Shown here: piece after piece, positions 53,564 to 63,329 of the stretch
Numbering within the stretch: the first letter of the stretch is position 1
Layout of the letters: every line of letters begins with the position of its first letter
Assembly (NCBI RefSeq): GCF_000317475.1
Contig: NC_019729.1
Location: 2,618,501-2,682,500, forward strand
Reading direction: 5' to 3'
Length of the DNA: 64,000 nt
Source of the DNA: Oscillatoria nigro-viridis PCC 7112
GTDB lineage: Bacteria; Cyanobacteriota; Cyanobacteriia; Cyanobacteriales; Microcoleaceae
The notes under the pieces: generated by a model
Database searches by the model: none
Seen by the model: only the letters and a program-made list of their open reading frames with translations
What the model was told of the DNA's origin: nothing
Program-made: the position numbers and the translations under genes

Positions 53564-54050
53564 TTTGTCACCAAATATCTTGATATTTTGTATGTTTATG
53601 GGAATCGCTGACCTACTCTAAAAGCTGAACGCTGACAGACAGTTTTGAACTATCGCTTCCACCAAGAAAGCGGTATAACAGCAAAAATCAGTGGTGACAG
53701 ATAGCAATTAAACAACCTACAAGCAGCTTCAGCAGGTCTGAATACATTTACCTCGTCAATCAGAGAAATTCCGGAAAGAGTGGGAAAAAAGTAGAGCTAG
53801 GTAGGCAAGCTTAACGATATTCGTAACGCACCAAGCATTGAGCGAAGATGATACTCCAGATGCCGAGACACTCCAAACGGGGTGCATTACTATAGTTCAT
53901 TGCCACCAATGATCGACCATTAGCAAAACTTACAAACAACCTTGAAATTATCTGCCTCAACCTTTATTCATCTTGCCCAAAATCAAAAAAGGGCAGGCTG
54001 AACGCCTACCCCGCAAGAGTTATCGAACAAATCTATTCATTTTCTCCACT

Positions 54051-54180
54051 TAAGCTGTTACGCATTTAAACCATTAACGCTCCAGGTAAGGTGCGTCAGC
54101 TATAACACTTACTCTACATGGGAAACCCTTATTTACGCTAAGCACCCTACTATCCTCCTTTAAATGCCGAACAGCTTAAT
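54051..54180. mobile_element. Short inverted-end element, family AAGCTGTTRCG..ATTTAAA (copy 2)
   Basis: Left end TAAGCTGTTACGCATTTAAA and inverted right end TTTAAATGCCGAACAGCTTA. The remaining 487 bp upstream (53564-54050) hold no convincing gene. Confidence 0.6.
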
Positions 54181-54226
54181 CGCCGAACTTCCGATATTGG
54201 TAAATTTACCATAATAGAGATTAACC

Positions 54227-54679
54227 TTAAAGAATAGTCAAATAAGTTTCCGTCGGCCCGTCGGGCAAAACCTTCAATCTTTGATTTTTCAAATCAATTT
54301 CAATTCCCAACGCTTCCATCGGAATCACGCCCAAAAGTGGCGTTTTACCATCGGGCAATTCCAAACACTCAAAAGTCCCTTCGCGTCCGCACAGAGAAAT
54401 CTTGGCATCTTGAAAAATCCTCGCCTCACTAATACCCGTGGCTGTTTCCACAACCACTTGCTTGAGAATTTTCAAACCCAGTCTGGCGAGAACATCTTTA
54501 GGCAAACACAAAGTTGTCGCGCCCGTATCCACCAAAACATTTTCTAGAGTAACAGACCTGACTTGCTCGATTGGAATCAGATTATCTTCTGCTTTAGCTT
54601 CATCGATCCGATTCGTAATTACTAGGGTTGTGATAACTTTTCCCATTGGGGTTTCCGTAGTTGTTTCCATTCCGTTCAA
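54227..54679 (-). CDS. Retropepsin-like aspartic protease
   Basis: 150 residues. The catalytic strand-turn VLVDTGATTLCLP (DTGA) and a later hydrophobic-hydrophobic-glycine block LLGVIPMEALG fit clan AA single-domain proteases that work as dimers. Flap and strand pattern around RIFQDAKISLCGREGTFEC agree. Short bacterial proteins of this type are abundant in cyanobacteria; substrates are unknown. Cytosolic, no signal peptide. A second Met at residue 4 is an alternative start. Confidence 0.85.
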   Translation of the reverse strand: MNGMETTTETPMGKVITTLVITNRIDEAKAEDNLIPIEQVRSVTLENVLVDTGATTLCLPKDVLARLGLKILKQVVVETATGISEARIFQDAKISLCGREGTFECLELPDGKTPLLGVIPMEALGIEIDLKNQRLKVLPDGPTETYLTIL

Positions 54680-54791
54680 ATTATCATAAATTGCTGCTTT
54701 AATTGTAGCACATATTTCGACAGCTTGTAGGACGTTGCACTCCCCACTTTACACCGTCCACCTGACGAATAGCTCTGGCTAAATCATCAAA

Positions 54792-55418
54792 TTATTGCAC
54801 GCCAATAAATTTGTGAGTTTGCAAAGATAGCCTGTAACTAGGATTTTGTTTCAGCAATTCCAAAATAATGGGAATCGCTGTTTTTTTAGAGTTCCATTCT
54901 GGCTGCAAGAAAACCGGAATATTCACATTATTTTCCAAATGCTTGTGATAAAATTCAACTTCTTCGCCAGTGCTAACCACCAACTTAATTTCATTAGCTC
55001 TAGTCCAAAAAATCTCTTGCACCGGATATTTAGGATTGACGTGTTCCTTCGGAGAAAGAGTAATCCAAGCCTGCGGGGAAACATCCTGCCAGCAAGCACC
55101 CGAAGTTTCAATACTCACCTGCTTGTCAGCTTCTAACAAAGCTTCAACTAACTCCGGCAAATCGCGGTGAATGAAAGGTTCGCCGCCAGTAATGACCACC
55201 CTCGGAGACTGCAATTGAGCGAGCAATTGTGCGATCGACTGCGGCACAGACGGCAAACCTTTGCCTCCATTTGCGTAGCCTGTGTCGCACCAAGGACACC
55301 GCACAGGGCAACCGGCCAATCTGATAAAATCAACTAAAGTCCCCGTCCAGTAACCTTCGCCTTGAACAGTACACTGAAAAGTTTCGTGAATTGGTAATTT
55401 TAGTTGTAAATTAGACAC
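54792..55418 (-). CDS. queE: 7-carboxy-7-deazaguanine synthase
   Basis: 208 residues. It begins MSNLQLKLPIHETFQCTVQG and carries the radical SAM Cx3Cx2C cluster motif as CPVRCPWCDT. GGEP (VVITGGEPFIHRD) is the SAM-binding block, and SLQTHKFIGVQ the usual end. QueE rearranges 6-carboxytetrahydropterin to CDG in queuosine/preQ1 and deazaguanine synthesis. No other que gene is adjacent. Full length. Confidence 0.93.
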   Translation of the reverse strand: MSNLQLKLPIHETFQCTVQGEGYWTGTLVDFIRLAGCPVRCPWCDTGYANGGKGLPSVPQSIAQLLAQLQSPRVVITGGEPFIHRDLPELVEALLEADKQVSIETSGACWQDVSPQAWITLSPKEHVNPKYPVQEIFWTRANEIKLVVSTGEEVEFYHKHLENNVNIPVFLQPEWNSKKTAIPIILELLKQNPSYRLSLQTHKFIGVQ

Positions 55419-55560
55419 CAGAAGTTACGCCTCAAATCAATTAATTACGTTGTTTAGATATAATATTCTTAAATTGTTATTTCTTCGCGGTTTGCAGCAA
55501 ATAAAAACAGTCCTGGACGGATAAACGGGGTTTATGAATAAAAATTATGCGTTTTATTTG

Positions 55561-55680
55561 AGCTCTTGCACCAGTCTCAATTAGCCTTTCATGGGCGGGC
55601 GGGACGCCCACCCCACAAGAAAACTCACTCTTCGCTTCACAGGCATCTTGCCTGTTAAGCGAGAATAGTGCAAGATCTCT
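55561..55680. mobile_element. MITE-like element, CTTGCACCATTCTCAA family (copy 3)
   Basis: Left end AGCTCTTGCACCAGTCTCAATTAG; right end AAGCGAGAATAGTGCAAGAT in inverse. The interior carries CCCACCCCACAAGAAAA and ACAGGCATCTTGCCTGT, the latter a palindrome shared with copies at 9676 and 59103. Confidence 0.65.
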
Positions 55681-55771
55681 GTTTTATCCCAGAAGCTTGA
55701 CTCAGAAATCCGGTTTCTTCATAGCTTTTGTATAAGTCCTTAGAAATCCACCACAAACCGCAAAGAACTCT

Positions 55772-56470
55772 TTAATTATGCTGTTCAGGTTCCATCAGAG
55801 TAGCCCAACGGCGTTTCAGCGCCAAAGTCAGTCCGTCAGCAATGGGGACAACACTGAGAGTAACTCTGGGATCGTTACGCAATTTGTCGTTAAAAGTACG
55901 AATGGCGGTGGTGCTTTCGTCTTGTACTTGAGGATCGGCAACTCGTCCAGACCACAGAACATTGTCAATTACAATTAAACCGCCATTGCGTACAAGTTGC
56001 AGCGATCGCTCAAAATAAGCCTCATAATTTTCTTTATCGGCGTCGATGAAGGCAAAATCAAAGGTTCCTGCTTGTCCCTCGGCTATTAGTTTGTCGAGAG
56101 TATTTATTGCTGGGCCCAACTGCAAAGAAATCTTATTAGCAACGCCCGCAGCTTCCCAATAGCGTCGCGCGATCGCAGTATATTCCTCGCTGACATCGCA
56201 GGCAATAATTTGACCGTTAGAAGGCAGTGCTAAAGCTACGCACAGCGAGCTATAACCAGTAAAAACACCAATTTCTAAGGTTTTTGTCGCTCCCATAAGC
56301 TGCACCAGCATCTCCATAAACTGACCTTGTTCCGGAGCAATCTGCATCATCCCCATAGGATGCTTAGCAGTTTCTTTCCGTAGTGAAGCGAGAATATCTG
56401 GCTCCCGCAGAGAAATAGATAACAGATAATCGTAAAGTTGATGTTCTAGGCCAAGAGTTGAGTTCGCCAT
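55772..56470 (-). CDS. SAM-dependent O-methyltransferase (caffeoyl-CoA OMT family)
   Basis: 232 residues. Motif I reads TLEIGVFTGYSSLCVALALP; then ACDVSEEYTAIARRYW, FIDADKENYEAYF with metal-binding acidic residues, and GGLIVIDNVLWSGRVADP. These are diagnostic for the class I, divalent-metal-dependent CCoAOMT family. It methylates catechol-like hydroxyls of small molecules; the natural substrate is unknown. Cytosolic, monocistronic. Confidence 0.9.
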   Translation of the reverse strand: MANSTLGLEHQLYDYLLSISLREPDILASLRKETAKHPMGMMQIAPEQGQFMEMLVQLMGATKTLEIGVFTGYSSLCVALALPSNGQIIACDVSEEYTAIARRYWEAAGVANKISLQLGPAINTLDKLIAEGQAGTFDFAFIDADKENYEAYFERSLQLVRNGGLIVIDNVLWSGRVADPQVQDESTTAIRTFNDKLRNDPRVTLSVVPIADGLTLALKRRWATLMEPEQHN

Positions 56471-57089
56471 AGGTTTGTCCTTGCTTCTGACTTTTGATTT
56501 GAGATTGTAGACGCGCAGTTAATGGAAATCGGAGACTGTAGAGTTAATTTTGGCACCTATTTTGCTGTGGCTGATGACAGGTTGCAGTAGCAGTGTCCCG
56601 GTTACACAGAGGCAACTTGCAAAACGCGCGCTCTACTTCCAAATCAGTTTATCTCAGCTACAGGTGATTTAGCAGCTCTGGAAAAGAAAAATTGATAGAG
56701 GGGAGCGTTTTGAGATTCCTGCTTTTTTAGCACCGCGTAACGCCGTTAGTGATACGAGTTCAAAAGATTAATGCAACTGCAGAGAAGCGGCAAACCCATA
56801 CATAATCAGCTATTGCCATCTCACATCTCAAATAAATCTCAAATGATATGAGTTGGGGAGAAAGTGACTTCATCCCGATCGCTAACTAGATGAACTGCAA
56901 AAAACATAAGTATGTCATTGCCCGTGAAATGAAGCAATCCCAGAGGTTGTGATTTTTTTACATTTTGTTACATTGTCAAGTTTTTTGTGTCGCTCTACTT
57001 AATCGCCCATGAGTAATTATTGAGGACTTACGGACTCCCAAACAAACCAACCGTTTCAATTAACTATTATGGATGGGTTCAAGCCCGTG

Positions 57090-57403
57090 TATCTTCCTGG
57101 AACAAACCAGGCGTCTGGAAACCCTTCTCTCCCGGAGTATTACTAATCACTAATAAACTGGGTTCAATAGGACAATTTCTTAACTGTCACACATTATGAA
57201 TCCATACCTAAGCAACCTACCCCAAATCTCAACGACCTTTCACGATTGAGCTAGAGCAAGTATTTGTGGGACAAAACAGGTCGATCGCAACCCTTGACCT
57301 GCATAGTTACTCATCACTAATGAACCGGGATTAATAGGACGCTCACTTAACTGTCACAGTTGATTACTCCAGATCTAAACCACCTACCCACAATCAAAAC
57401 AAC
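57090..57403. repeat. Imperfect direct repeat (~147 bp, period 167) upstream of a membrane protein gene
   Basis: Segments 57090-57236 and 57257-57403 align with many substitutions, e.g. TTACTAATCACTAAT / TTACTCATCACTAAT, TAGGAC..TTAACTGTCACA, and ACCTACCC. The pair ends 21 bp before the ATG at 57424. The preceding part of the 950-bp gap (56471-57089) shows nothing gene-like. Confidence 0.65.
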
Positions 57404-57423
57404 ATTCCACCAAGGCGATCGCT

Positions 57424-58194
57424 ATGTATTACACTTTCGCAGGTTTTGGTGCCGCCACAGGCATATTTTTGCTGCTAGTTTTTGCCATTCTGCAATGGCT
57501 GCACGTCTCCGCCGGCAGTTTTATTGATTGGGTAATTGCCATTGCTATTTTTGAATGGCTTTTGCTGATAGTTACAGTTCCCTGGAATATCCATTTTGAA
57601 GCTAAAGAAGTTTTAGCGCAAGCCGCAGAATCGACTAAAAAAAACATTGCTGTCGATCGGGAACAAGTCCAATACGTTACTGTATTAGTTAGCCGATCGC
57701 TCTTTGTGGCGATCGCACTTCACCTGTTTAGCGCGATCGCACTTTACGGTCTAGCCGCCGCCGGAATTAGTGCTATTGGCTATCTCAGTTCCGCTGCTGC
57801 CCTGCTGTTAACTGTACTGCGTCCAGCTATCCGAGGTTATCAGTATTTAGCGCAACGGCTGAAAGCTATCCGCCGCGAATTTTTGCACCCCCGCGAAGAT
57901 ATTGTCGAACTCCGCAGCCGCTTTGCACAATTAGAATCTACAGTTAGAGACTTGACCGATCAATTAAGTTCAGACAATCCGAATTCGTGGGTTGCTGTCC
58001 AAAATCGGGAACAGGAAGCTATCAGAAGACAACTAACTACTTTATCCGCATCTCTACAATCTTTGCAAGCTACAAATCAGGCAGAACACACTAAACTGAG
58101 AAGAGATGCAGAAAGTGCGATCGCCCAACTCACCGATGACGGACAATTTCTCAACCACGTCCGCGAAATCATCCGCTTCTTTAAAGAATCGTAA
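57424..58194 (+). CDS. Hypothetical membrane protein with coiled-coil C-terminus
   Basis: 256 residues, no recognised family. About four membrane helices lie at 2-25, 31-52, 95-115 and 118-137. A long coiled coil starts near 150 (LRSRFAQLESTVRDLTDQL) and continues through SLQSLQATNQAEHTKLRRD. It could be an organiser or sensor linking membrane and cytosol. The region before it carries the duplicated segment at 57090-57403. An HIP1 site overlaps the start. Confidence 0.6.
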   Translation: MYYTFAGFGAATGIFLLLVFAILQWLHVSAGSFIDWVIAIAIFEWLLLIVTVPWNIHFEAKEVLAQAAESTKKNIAVDREQVQYVTVLVSRSLFVAIALHLFSAIALYGLAAAGISAIGYLSSAAALLLTVLRPAIRGYQYLAQRLKAIRREFLHPREDIVELRSRFAQLESTVRDLTDQLSSDNPNSWVAVQNREQEAIRRQLTTLSASLQSLQATNQAEHTKLRRDAESAIAQLTDDGQFLNHVREIIRFFKES

Positions 58195-58202
58195 ACTCAG
58201 AT

Positions 58203-58262
58203 GATAGTTGACTGTTGACAGTTGACTGTTGACAGTTGTCTGTTGACAGTTGACTGTTGTCA
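58203..58262. repeat. Heptamer array (GTTGACT/GTTGACA)
   Basis: About eight alternating 7-bp units of GTTGACT and GTTGACA, followed by GATGCCC units at 58268-58292. It is related to the array at 27036. Confidence 0.8.
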
Positions 58263-58519
58263 TTAGTTACCAATGCCCGATGCCCGATGCCCAATTCCCA
58301 ATTCCCTATCTTTAGATAGATGCCAAAGAGTTGCATATAGTGAATTTTTTCATAAAAACAGAATTTTATCAGTCTTTAGGAAGAGTCAATAAAGGTATTT
58401 TCCCTAACAGCAATTTTTCGCAAACTATAACCAAAGATAGTTTGTGAATGAGCTAGCTTGGGATTAATATTTAAACATCAGCCAAAGACCTTTTTGAAAA
58501 GATAACTCAGGAACAAATC

Positions 58520-58966
58520 ATGACTAATCGCCAACCAATACCCCCCAAAAAAGAAGTTAGCAAATCAACACCGGCCGACGAACAAATCGAAGCCAATATG
58601 GAAGCCCCCCACTACGACAGGGGCATTACTCCTGCGGAGACAGCAGCGCGGCAAGAACGCGAAGGCGCTAACTTCATGCACCCAACCACCGAAGGGAAGC
58701 AAAAAAGTGCCAAAACAGATGACCAAACCGATAACGAAAGCATTCACACCACAGATGGTTATACAGTAGACAAAGAAGGTCTGGTTAACAATTACGCGGT
58801 CGAACCGGAAATGTACATCAACGAACCGGGCGATTTGAGAGCAAAAGAGGAAGCCGAAGCCGCAGAACGCGCTCGAATTCTCGCAGAAATCAAAGATAAA
58901 AAAGGCGAAGAAGGAAAACTGACAATGGATGAAGACACCCGCACCAAAGGGCCGGGGATTATCTAA
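58520..58966 (+). CDS. Hypothetical hydrophilic, largely disordered protein
   Basis: 148 residues with 40% charged residues and no hydrophobic core. An N-terminal segment rich in Pro/Lys is followed by ANMEAPHYDRGITPAETAAR, TTDGYTVDKEGLVNNYAVEP and an alanine/glutamate-rich helix EEAEAAERARILAEI. The GITPAE and DGYTVD motifs suggest a conserved cyanobacterial family, but no function is known. Monocistronic, with the preceding gap holding AT-rich promoter-like DNA. Confidence 0.6.
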   Translation: MTNRQPIPPKKEVSKSTPADEQIEANMEAPHYDRGITPAETAARQEREGANFMHPTTEGKQKSAKTDDQTDNESIHTTDGYTVDKEGLVNNYAVEPEMYINEPGDLRAKEEAEAAERARILAEIKDKKGEEGKLTMDEDTRTKGPGII

Positions 58967-59102
58967 ATTGTGTGGTTGGTGGTTGCATTTGGCGCGAGAG
59001 GTTCCAACGGCAAAGCACAGGGGCGGGTTTTTATAGTTGCGGCAGTTATCGATCGATATTTCCGGTACAACCCGTCCCTATTTTGTTTTCCACATCTGTT
59101 TT

Positions 59103-59195
59103 TTGAGTTGAGAGGATGCCCACCCCACAAGAAAATTCATTTTTTGTGGAACAGGCCGTCGGGCCTGTTAAGCGAGAATGGTGCAAGATGTCAGG
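59103..59195. mobile_element. MITE-like element, CTTGCACCATTCTCAA family (copy 4, left end worn)
   Basis: CCCACCCCACAAGAAAA and AACAGGCCGTCGGGCCTGTT followed by AAGCGAGAATGGTGCAAGATGTCA. Further short GTGCAAGATGT fragments lie at 59391 and 59441. The 560-bp gap 58967-59525 otherwise holds nothing. Confidence 0.55.
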
Positions 59196-59525
59196 GTAAA
59201 CGCATCTAGTTACCAGAGAATATTTGAAACCCCTAGTTCTCCTTAAAGTGGGGTTTAGATATGACAATATGCTCAATAAACATTGATTGATGAGAATGCG
59301 TTGGGCTGAATCTCATTAAATTCAAACGGTAGAGCAAGGCTTTCAGCCGCTGATTATTCTTCCCAAACTAGATGCGTTTACCCTGTGCAAGATGTGAGTT
59401 ACATCGTACATCGGCCCGCCCAAAAAAGGATTATTGATATTGGTGCAAGATGTAAGATGTAACCTCTCAATTAGCGTATCAATCGGCAAGTTTTCAGACC
59501 CAGCTCAAAAACGCCTTAAAATTAC

Positions 59526-60080
59526 TCAAGCTTTAACATTTTGCCTCAGCCAATTAAACTTAGCCTCAGCTAGCGCCAAATTTTCCATGACGTTAGGATT
59601 GATATCCTCTCGTTCAAATTCTGGTTCATCTAATTCAATATTGCGACCGTATTCTATATGTCTGATCGTACCGCGCATCCTATCTGCCAGACACAGTGAA
59701 ATTCCATAATAAAACCGGGAAGCAAAGCCCATATCGTGTTGAAGTTTGATTACTAACTGCCGCCTAGGAATTGCCAGCAAGTGAGTTTCTTCGATCGCCT
59801 TCACCGTTGCCAAAGGAGGGCGAGCGTCAATGAAAGAGACTTCTCCCACCAGTTCTCCGCTGGCTATTTTAGCGAGTTCTCTAGTCCGCTCAGCCTCGAT
59901 CAAAACGCTCAAACTCCCATTCAAAACAATGTAGAGCGCATCTATCTGTCTCCCTTCATAGATCAAAATCCCGCCCGGATCTAGAACTTCCTTTTTGCCT
60001 TTTTGGACGATCCAGTTGATATCGTCATTATTTAACTGGCTCAAAATAAAAAGTGCTTTTTTTCTGCTGCTGTCGGCCAT
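59526..60080 (-). CDS. Cyclic nucleotide-binding domain protein without effector domain
   Basis: 184 residues. A CAP/CRP-type beta roll is indicated by YEGRQIDALYIVLNGSLSV and the phosphate-binding cassette GELVGEVSFIDARPPLATVKA. The cassette's usual R-A before T-V is replaced by P-L, so cNMP binding may be lost or altered. No helix-turn-helix follows; instead a charged helical tail ends with RQNVKA. Such proteins may act as partner or anti-sigma-like regulators. It is alone on the strand. Confidence 0.8.
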   Translation of the reverse strand: MADSSRKKALFILSQLNNDDINWIVQKGKKEVLDPGGILIYEGRQIDALYIVLNGSLSVLIEAERTRELAKIASGELVGEVSFIDARPPLATVKAIEETHLLAIPRRQLVIKLQHDMGFASRFYYGISLCLADRMRGTIRHIEYGRNIELDEPEFEREDINPNVMENLALAEAKFNWLRQNVKA

Positions 60081-60410
60081 AAGTTTTAGCTCTCGATCGC
60101 TTCTTATTTATATAAAATTTAGATGGCGCGCGATCGCAACTGCTTCCGAAGCTGTCCTCGCTCAATACAGTTTTTTTTATCCTGCCTAACTTCTTCGCAA
60201 AACCCATATCGGGCAGGCTTTGCCAATAGCAGATGAATCACGCTGAATCACGATCTCTCAATACTAGCATTTGTTAAACAATCTGTTTTAACTCTATCGA
60301 CCTCAAACAACTCGTGTGAAATTCGCTTCTCAAAAGCAATTGGGTTCACCCGCCCAGCTTTGCTGCGGGATGGGGCGCGGCAGACAATGCTCCGCGCCCA
60401 GTCTTGCTCG
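60081..60410. other. Intergenic region between cNMP protein and DUF1517 gene
   Basis: GC-neutral DNA with a GGGATGGGGCGCGGC/GCTCCGCGCCCA stem near 60368-60400, possibly ending the DUF1517 transcript. No gene seen. Confidence 0.35.
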
Positions 60411-61394
60411 CTAAATCGATCGCAAATCAGGATAGCCGGCCAACATATCGTCAGCAGTCAGAGTGTCCCCGTTGGCTTGAGGAGTCCACAGCACCTCAAC
60501 CGCCAGCAACTGCTCGCTCGATACTCCCCCAATCTGGCGCAAAGCTTGGCGCAAATCTTCAGAGTTTTTCACTGCTGGCAATTGCAATTTACCTTGAGTA
60601 CCCACAATCACCGTCACCACAATAAATTCCCCGGGATCTGAATTCAAATCCGAAGCCACCAGCGCCCCATTTTCCTGCAAACCTGGCAGGATATTGCTGC
60701 TCCCTGCTTGCCGGAGCTGATTGTTATAATTCGAGAGCGTTTCTTCAGTAAATTTACTGCGTTCTGCCAAAGAAAATTGATTAAACTTAGCTTCGGCTGC
60801 TTCCAAGCGAGTTTGCACAGATTCAGCGCCCGCGTAAACCCAGTATTCAGGATGGCGCAGCAGCGCCAGAGTAGATTCTTGCAGCACTTGAGCGCGACCT
60901 GCCGCTGTATCGGTATCCGCTTTTCGCGCTAGGGAGTCGAGTTCGGCTTGCAAACTGCGGGCCTCGGCTAGCAAACCAACTTGCAAGCGGGCGACAGATA
61001 CGGTGGTAGTGGGGGCGCTGTTGCCGAGTTCATCAGTTCCGCCCCCAGCGCGGCGGAAGCTTTGGACGAGGAAATTAGCAATCGAAATAAAAATCAAAAT
61101 CGAGAACAGGCCGCCAAACCCCCCCCCAAAGCCAAAAAACGGCAGCAAGAACGGGAAACCGAAGCCGCCTCCAAAGCCTCCGCCCGGGTAGTATCCTCCT
61201 CCCGACGGCGCGTAAGTGCGGCTAGGAGACGAGTAACTGCGCGCCGGAGCACTAAAAGATCCGCCGCCGATGCGTCCGCCGCTGCGGGCCGCCAGAGCTC
61301 CATCAGCGTTACCGAGGGCTAGCGTCAGTACCAGACCGATCGCAAATAGTGATTTCAAAAGCGGTTTCATCTTTGAAATTAGTTGCTTGTACAT
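60411..61394 (-). CDS. DUF1517 family protein, secreted or membrane-attached
   Basis: 327 residues. A signal peptide (SLFAIGLVLTLALGNADGALA) precedes a Ser/Tyr/Gly-rich low-complexity stretch, GGGYYPGGGFGGGFGFPF. One membrane helix (FSILIFISIANFLV) follows, then a soluble DUF1517 domain: SVARLQVGLLAEARSLQAEL and EFIVVTVIVGTQGKLQLP. The family is common in cyanobacteria and plastids; its role is unknown, thylakoid or envelope location likely. The Gly-rich linker is a notable compositional feature. Confidence 0.85.
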   Translation of the reverse strand: MYKQLISKMKPLLKSLFAIGLVLTLALGNADGALAARSGGRIGGGSFSAPARSYSSPSRTYAPSGGGYYPGGGFGGGFGFPFLLPFFGFGGGFGGLFSILIFISIANFLVQSFRRAGGGTDELGNSAPTTTVSVARLQVGLLAEARSLQAELDSLARKADTDTAAGRAQVLQESTLALLRHPEYWVYAGAESVQTRLEAAEAKFNQFSLAERSKFTEETLSNYNNQLRQAGSSNILPGLQENGALVASDLNSDPGEFIVVTVIVGTQGKLQLPAVKNSEDLRQALRQIGGVSSEQLLAVEVLWTPQANGDTLTADDMLAGYPDLRSI

Positions 61395-61565
61395 AAGACC
61401 GTTACTATTCGATACATTTATAATTTACAGTCTATCCTGGCTTATGGGCAGCCTGGTTATAGGTATGAAGCCAGCGAGATATCCGTACCAACCGATCCAA
61501 CCACAGTTAGGCCTGAGTCTGCAAACGAAAAAAGCTAGAAAGGACTTGCATTCCTTACTACTTAA

Positions 61566-61693
61566 TTCTTGCACCATTCTCAAGAGCCGGCTTTCGGGCC
61601 CGTTCGGCGAAGACTGAATTTCCTGTGAGGAGTACGGCTTGGGCTCTTCTAGCCCCCCCATAAAATGGTTGTTGAGAATGGTGCAACATCTCA
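61566..61693. mobile_element. MITE-like element, CTTGCACCATTCTCAA family (copy 5, best ends)
   Basis: Left end TTCTTGCACCATTCTCAAG and right end TTGAGAATGGTGCAACATCT form clean inverted repeats (CACCATTCTCAA perfect). It lies within the 440-bp gap upstream of hemB, which has no other gene. Confidence 0.7.
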
Positions 61694-61834
61694 GTTACTA
61701 CAAACAATCCACATCCTGGCTTTTACAGAACTTTACTTAACTACAGGGCGATCGGCCAACAATAAGCTCTAGACTTTTAAAGAAACGCCGCGATTCCTAG
61801 AAAACAGGCCTTTATCTACCGTAAAAAAAACATT

Positions 61835-62818
61835 ATGTTTCCAACTCACCGCCCCCGCCGCCTCCGCAACCATCCCCAACTCCGCCGGATGGTACGCGAA
61901 AATATCTTGACAACCAGCGATTTAATTTACCCCCTATTTGCCGTACCGGGGGAAGCTTTTGCTAAAGAAGTCACATCGATGCCGGGAGTTTACCAGCTAT
62001 CGGTAGACAAAATAGTAGAAGAAGCAAAAGAAGTCTACGACCTCGGCATTCCCGCGATTATTTTATTCGGCATTCCCGCAGATAAAGATACAGACGCGAC
62101 AGGTGCTTGGCACGACTGCGGCATCGTCCAAAAAGCGACGGAAGCAGTTAAAAAAGCCGTACCAGATTTAATCGTCATGGTCGATACTTGTCTGTGCGAA
62201 TATACCAGTCACGGTCACTGCGGCTATTTGGAAGTAGGAGATTTAAGCGGCCGCGTCTTGAACGATCCCACACTAGAATTGCTGAAGAAAACCGCCGTTG
62301 CTCAAGCTAAAGCCGGTGCAGATATTATCGCACCTTCGGGAATGATGGACGGTTTTGTCGGAGCAATTCGCCAAGGATTGGACTCCGCTGGATTTGAAGA
62401 TATTCCCATCATGTCTTACGCGGCAAAATACGCCTCAGCTTATTATGGCCCGTTCCGGGATGCTGCCGATTCTGCTCCGCAATTTGGCGATCGGCGCACC
62501 TATCAAATGGACCCGGGAAACGGTCGCGAAGCTCTTAAAGAAATTGCTCTCGACATTGCCGAAGGCGCAGATATGCTCATGGTTAAACCGGCTTTAGCTT
62601 ACATGGATATCATCTGGCGCGTGAAGGAAGCAACTAACCTGCCAGTTGCTGCTTACAACGTTTCTGGGGAATATGCGATGGTGAAAGCCGCCGCCCTCAA
62701 CGGTTGGATAGATGAAGAAAGAGTAGTGATGGAAACTTTGACAGGATTCAAGCGTGCGGGTACTGATTTGATTTTGACTTATCACGCCAAAGACGCCGCC
62801 CGCTGGCTGCAAAACTGA
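61835..62818 (+). CDS. hemB: Porphobilinogen synthase (delta-aminolevulinic acid dehydratase)
   Basis: 327 residues. The N-terminal arm [17 protein letters not shown], the cysteine/metal block [17 protein letters not shown], and the Schiff-base lysines in [18 protein letters not shown] and [13 protein letters not shown] are all present. The enzyme joins two 5-aminolevulinate molecules to porphobilinogen, entering the haem, chlorophyll and bilin pathway. Full length, single gene, cytosolic. Confidence 0.97.
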   Translation: MFPTHRPRRLRNHPQLRRMVRENILTTSDLIYPLFAVPGEAFAKEVTSMPGVYQLSVDKIVEEAKEVYDLGIPAIILFGIPADKDTDATGAWHDCGIVQKATEAVKKAVPDLIVMVDTCLCEYTSHGHCGYLEVGDLSGRVLNDPTLELLKKTAVAQAKAGADIIAPSGMMDGFVGAIRQGLDSAGFEDIPIMSYAAKYASAYYGPFRDAADSAPQFGDRRTYQMDPGNGREALKEIALDIAEGADMLMVKPALAYMDIIWRVKEATNLPVAAYNVSGEYAMVKAAALNGWIDEERVVMETLTGFKRAGTDLILTYHAKDAARWLQN

Positions 62819-63329
62819 TTCCCTCGATTAGAGATTAGAGATTAAATAATTGACTCCACAGCACAATCTTCTGGTGTTTTCGTGGAGTCAATACCTCTAT
62901 CGATAGATGATTGTTGAGCCATTACGCAACCTACTAGCTATCGCTTACGCTTACCGATAAACGACGCCTCAAAACCGGGTTTTTACCGTTGCGGTGGGCT
63001 GTAACGAAATAGACGTGAGAAAAAATCCGGTTTCTCTGCAGACAAACTCCAAACCCTAAAAAATCAGTCATTCGCCATCTAAAATATCAAATATCAAATA
63101 TCAAATGTTATGAGTTATAAGTTGGGAATTTTGACTCAAAGACTTTTTTACAAAATTCACCCCAAAAAGTATTAATCATCACCGAAATTAGTTAAAAAAT
63201 ATGTATGAATGAAAATAGTTTTGTAAATCGGGGAGTCAATCATTGATTGTTCCCACGCAAAATCAACTTTCACTCGTGTAAAACAGTAAAAGTAACACAG
63301 TTTAGATACAACTTGAAGGCAGATTGAGC
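62819..63329. other. Intergenic region between hemB and the GNAT gene
   Basis: No gene-like frame. It includes ATATCAA short repeats at 63086-63105 and AT-rich DNA at 63110-63300 that could hold the downstream promoter. Confidence 0.4.
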
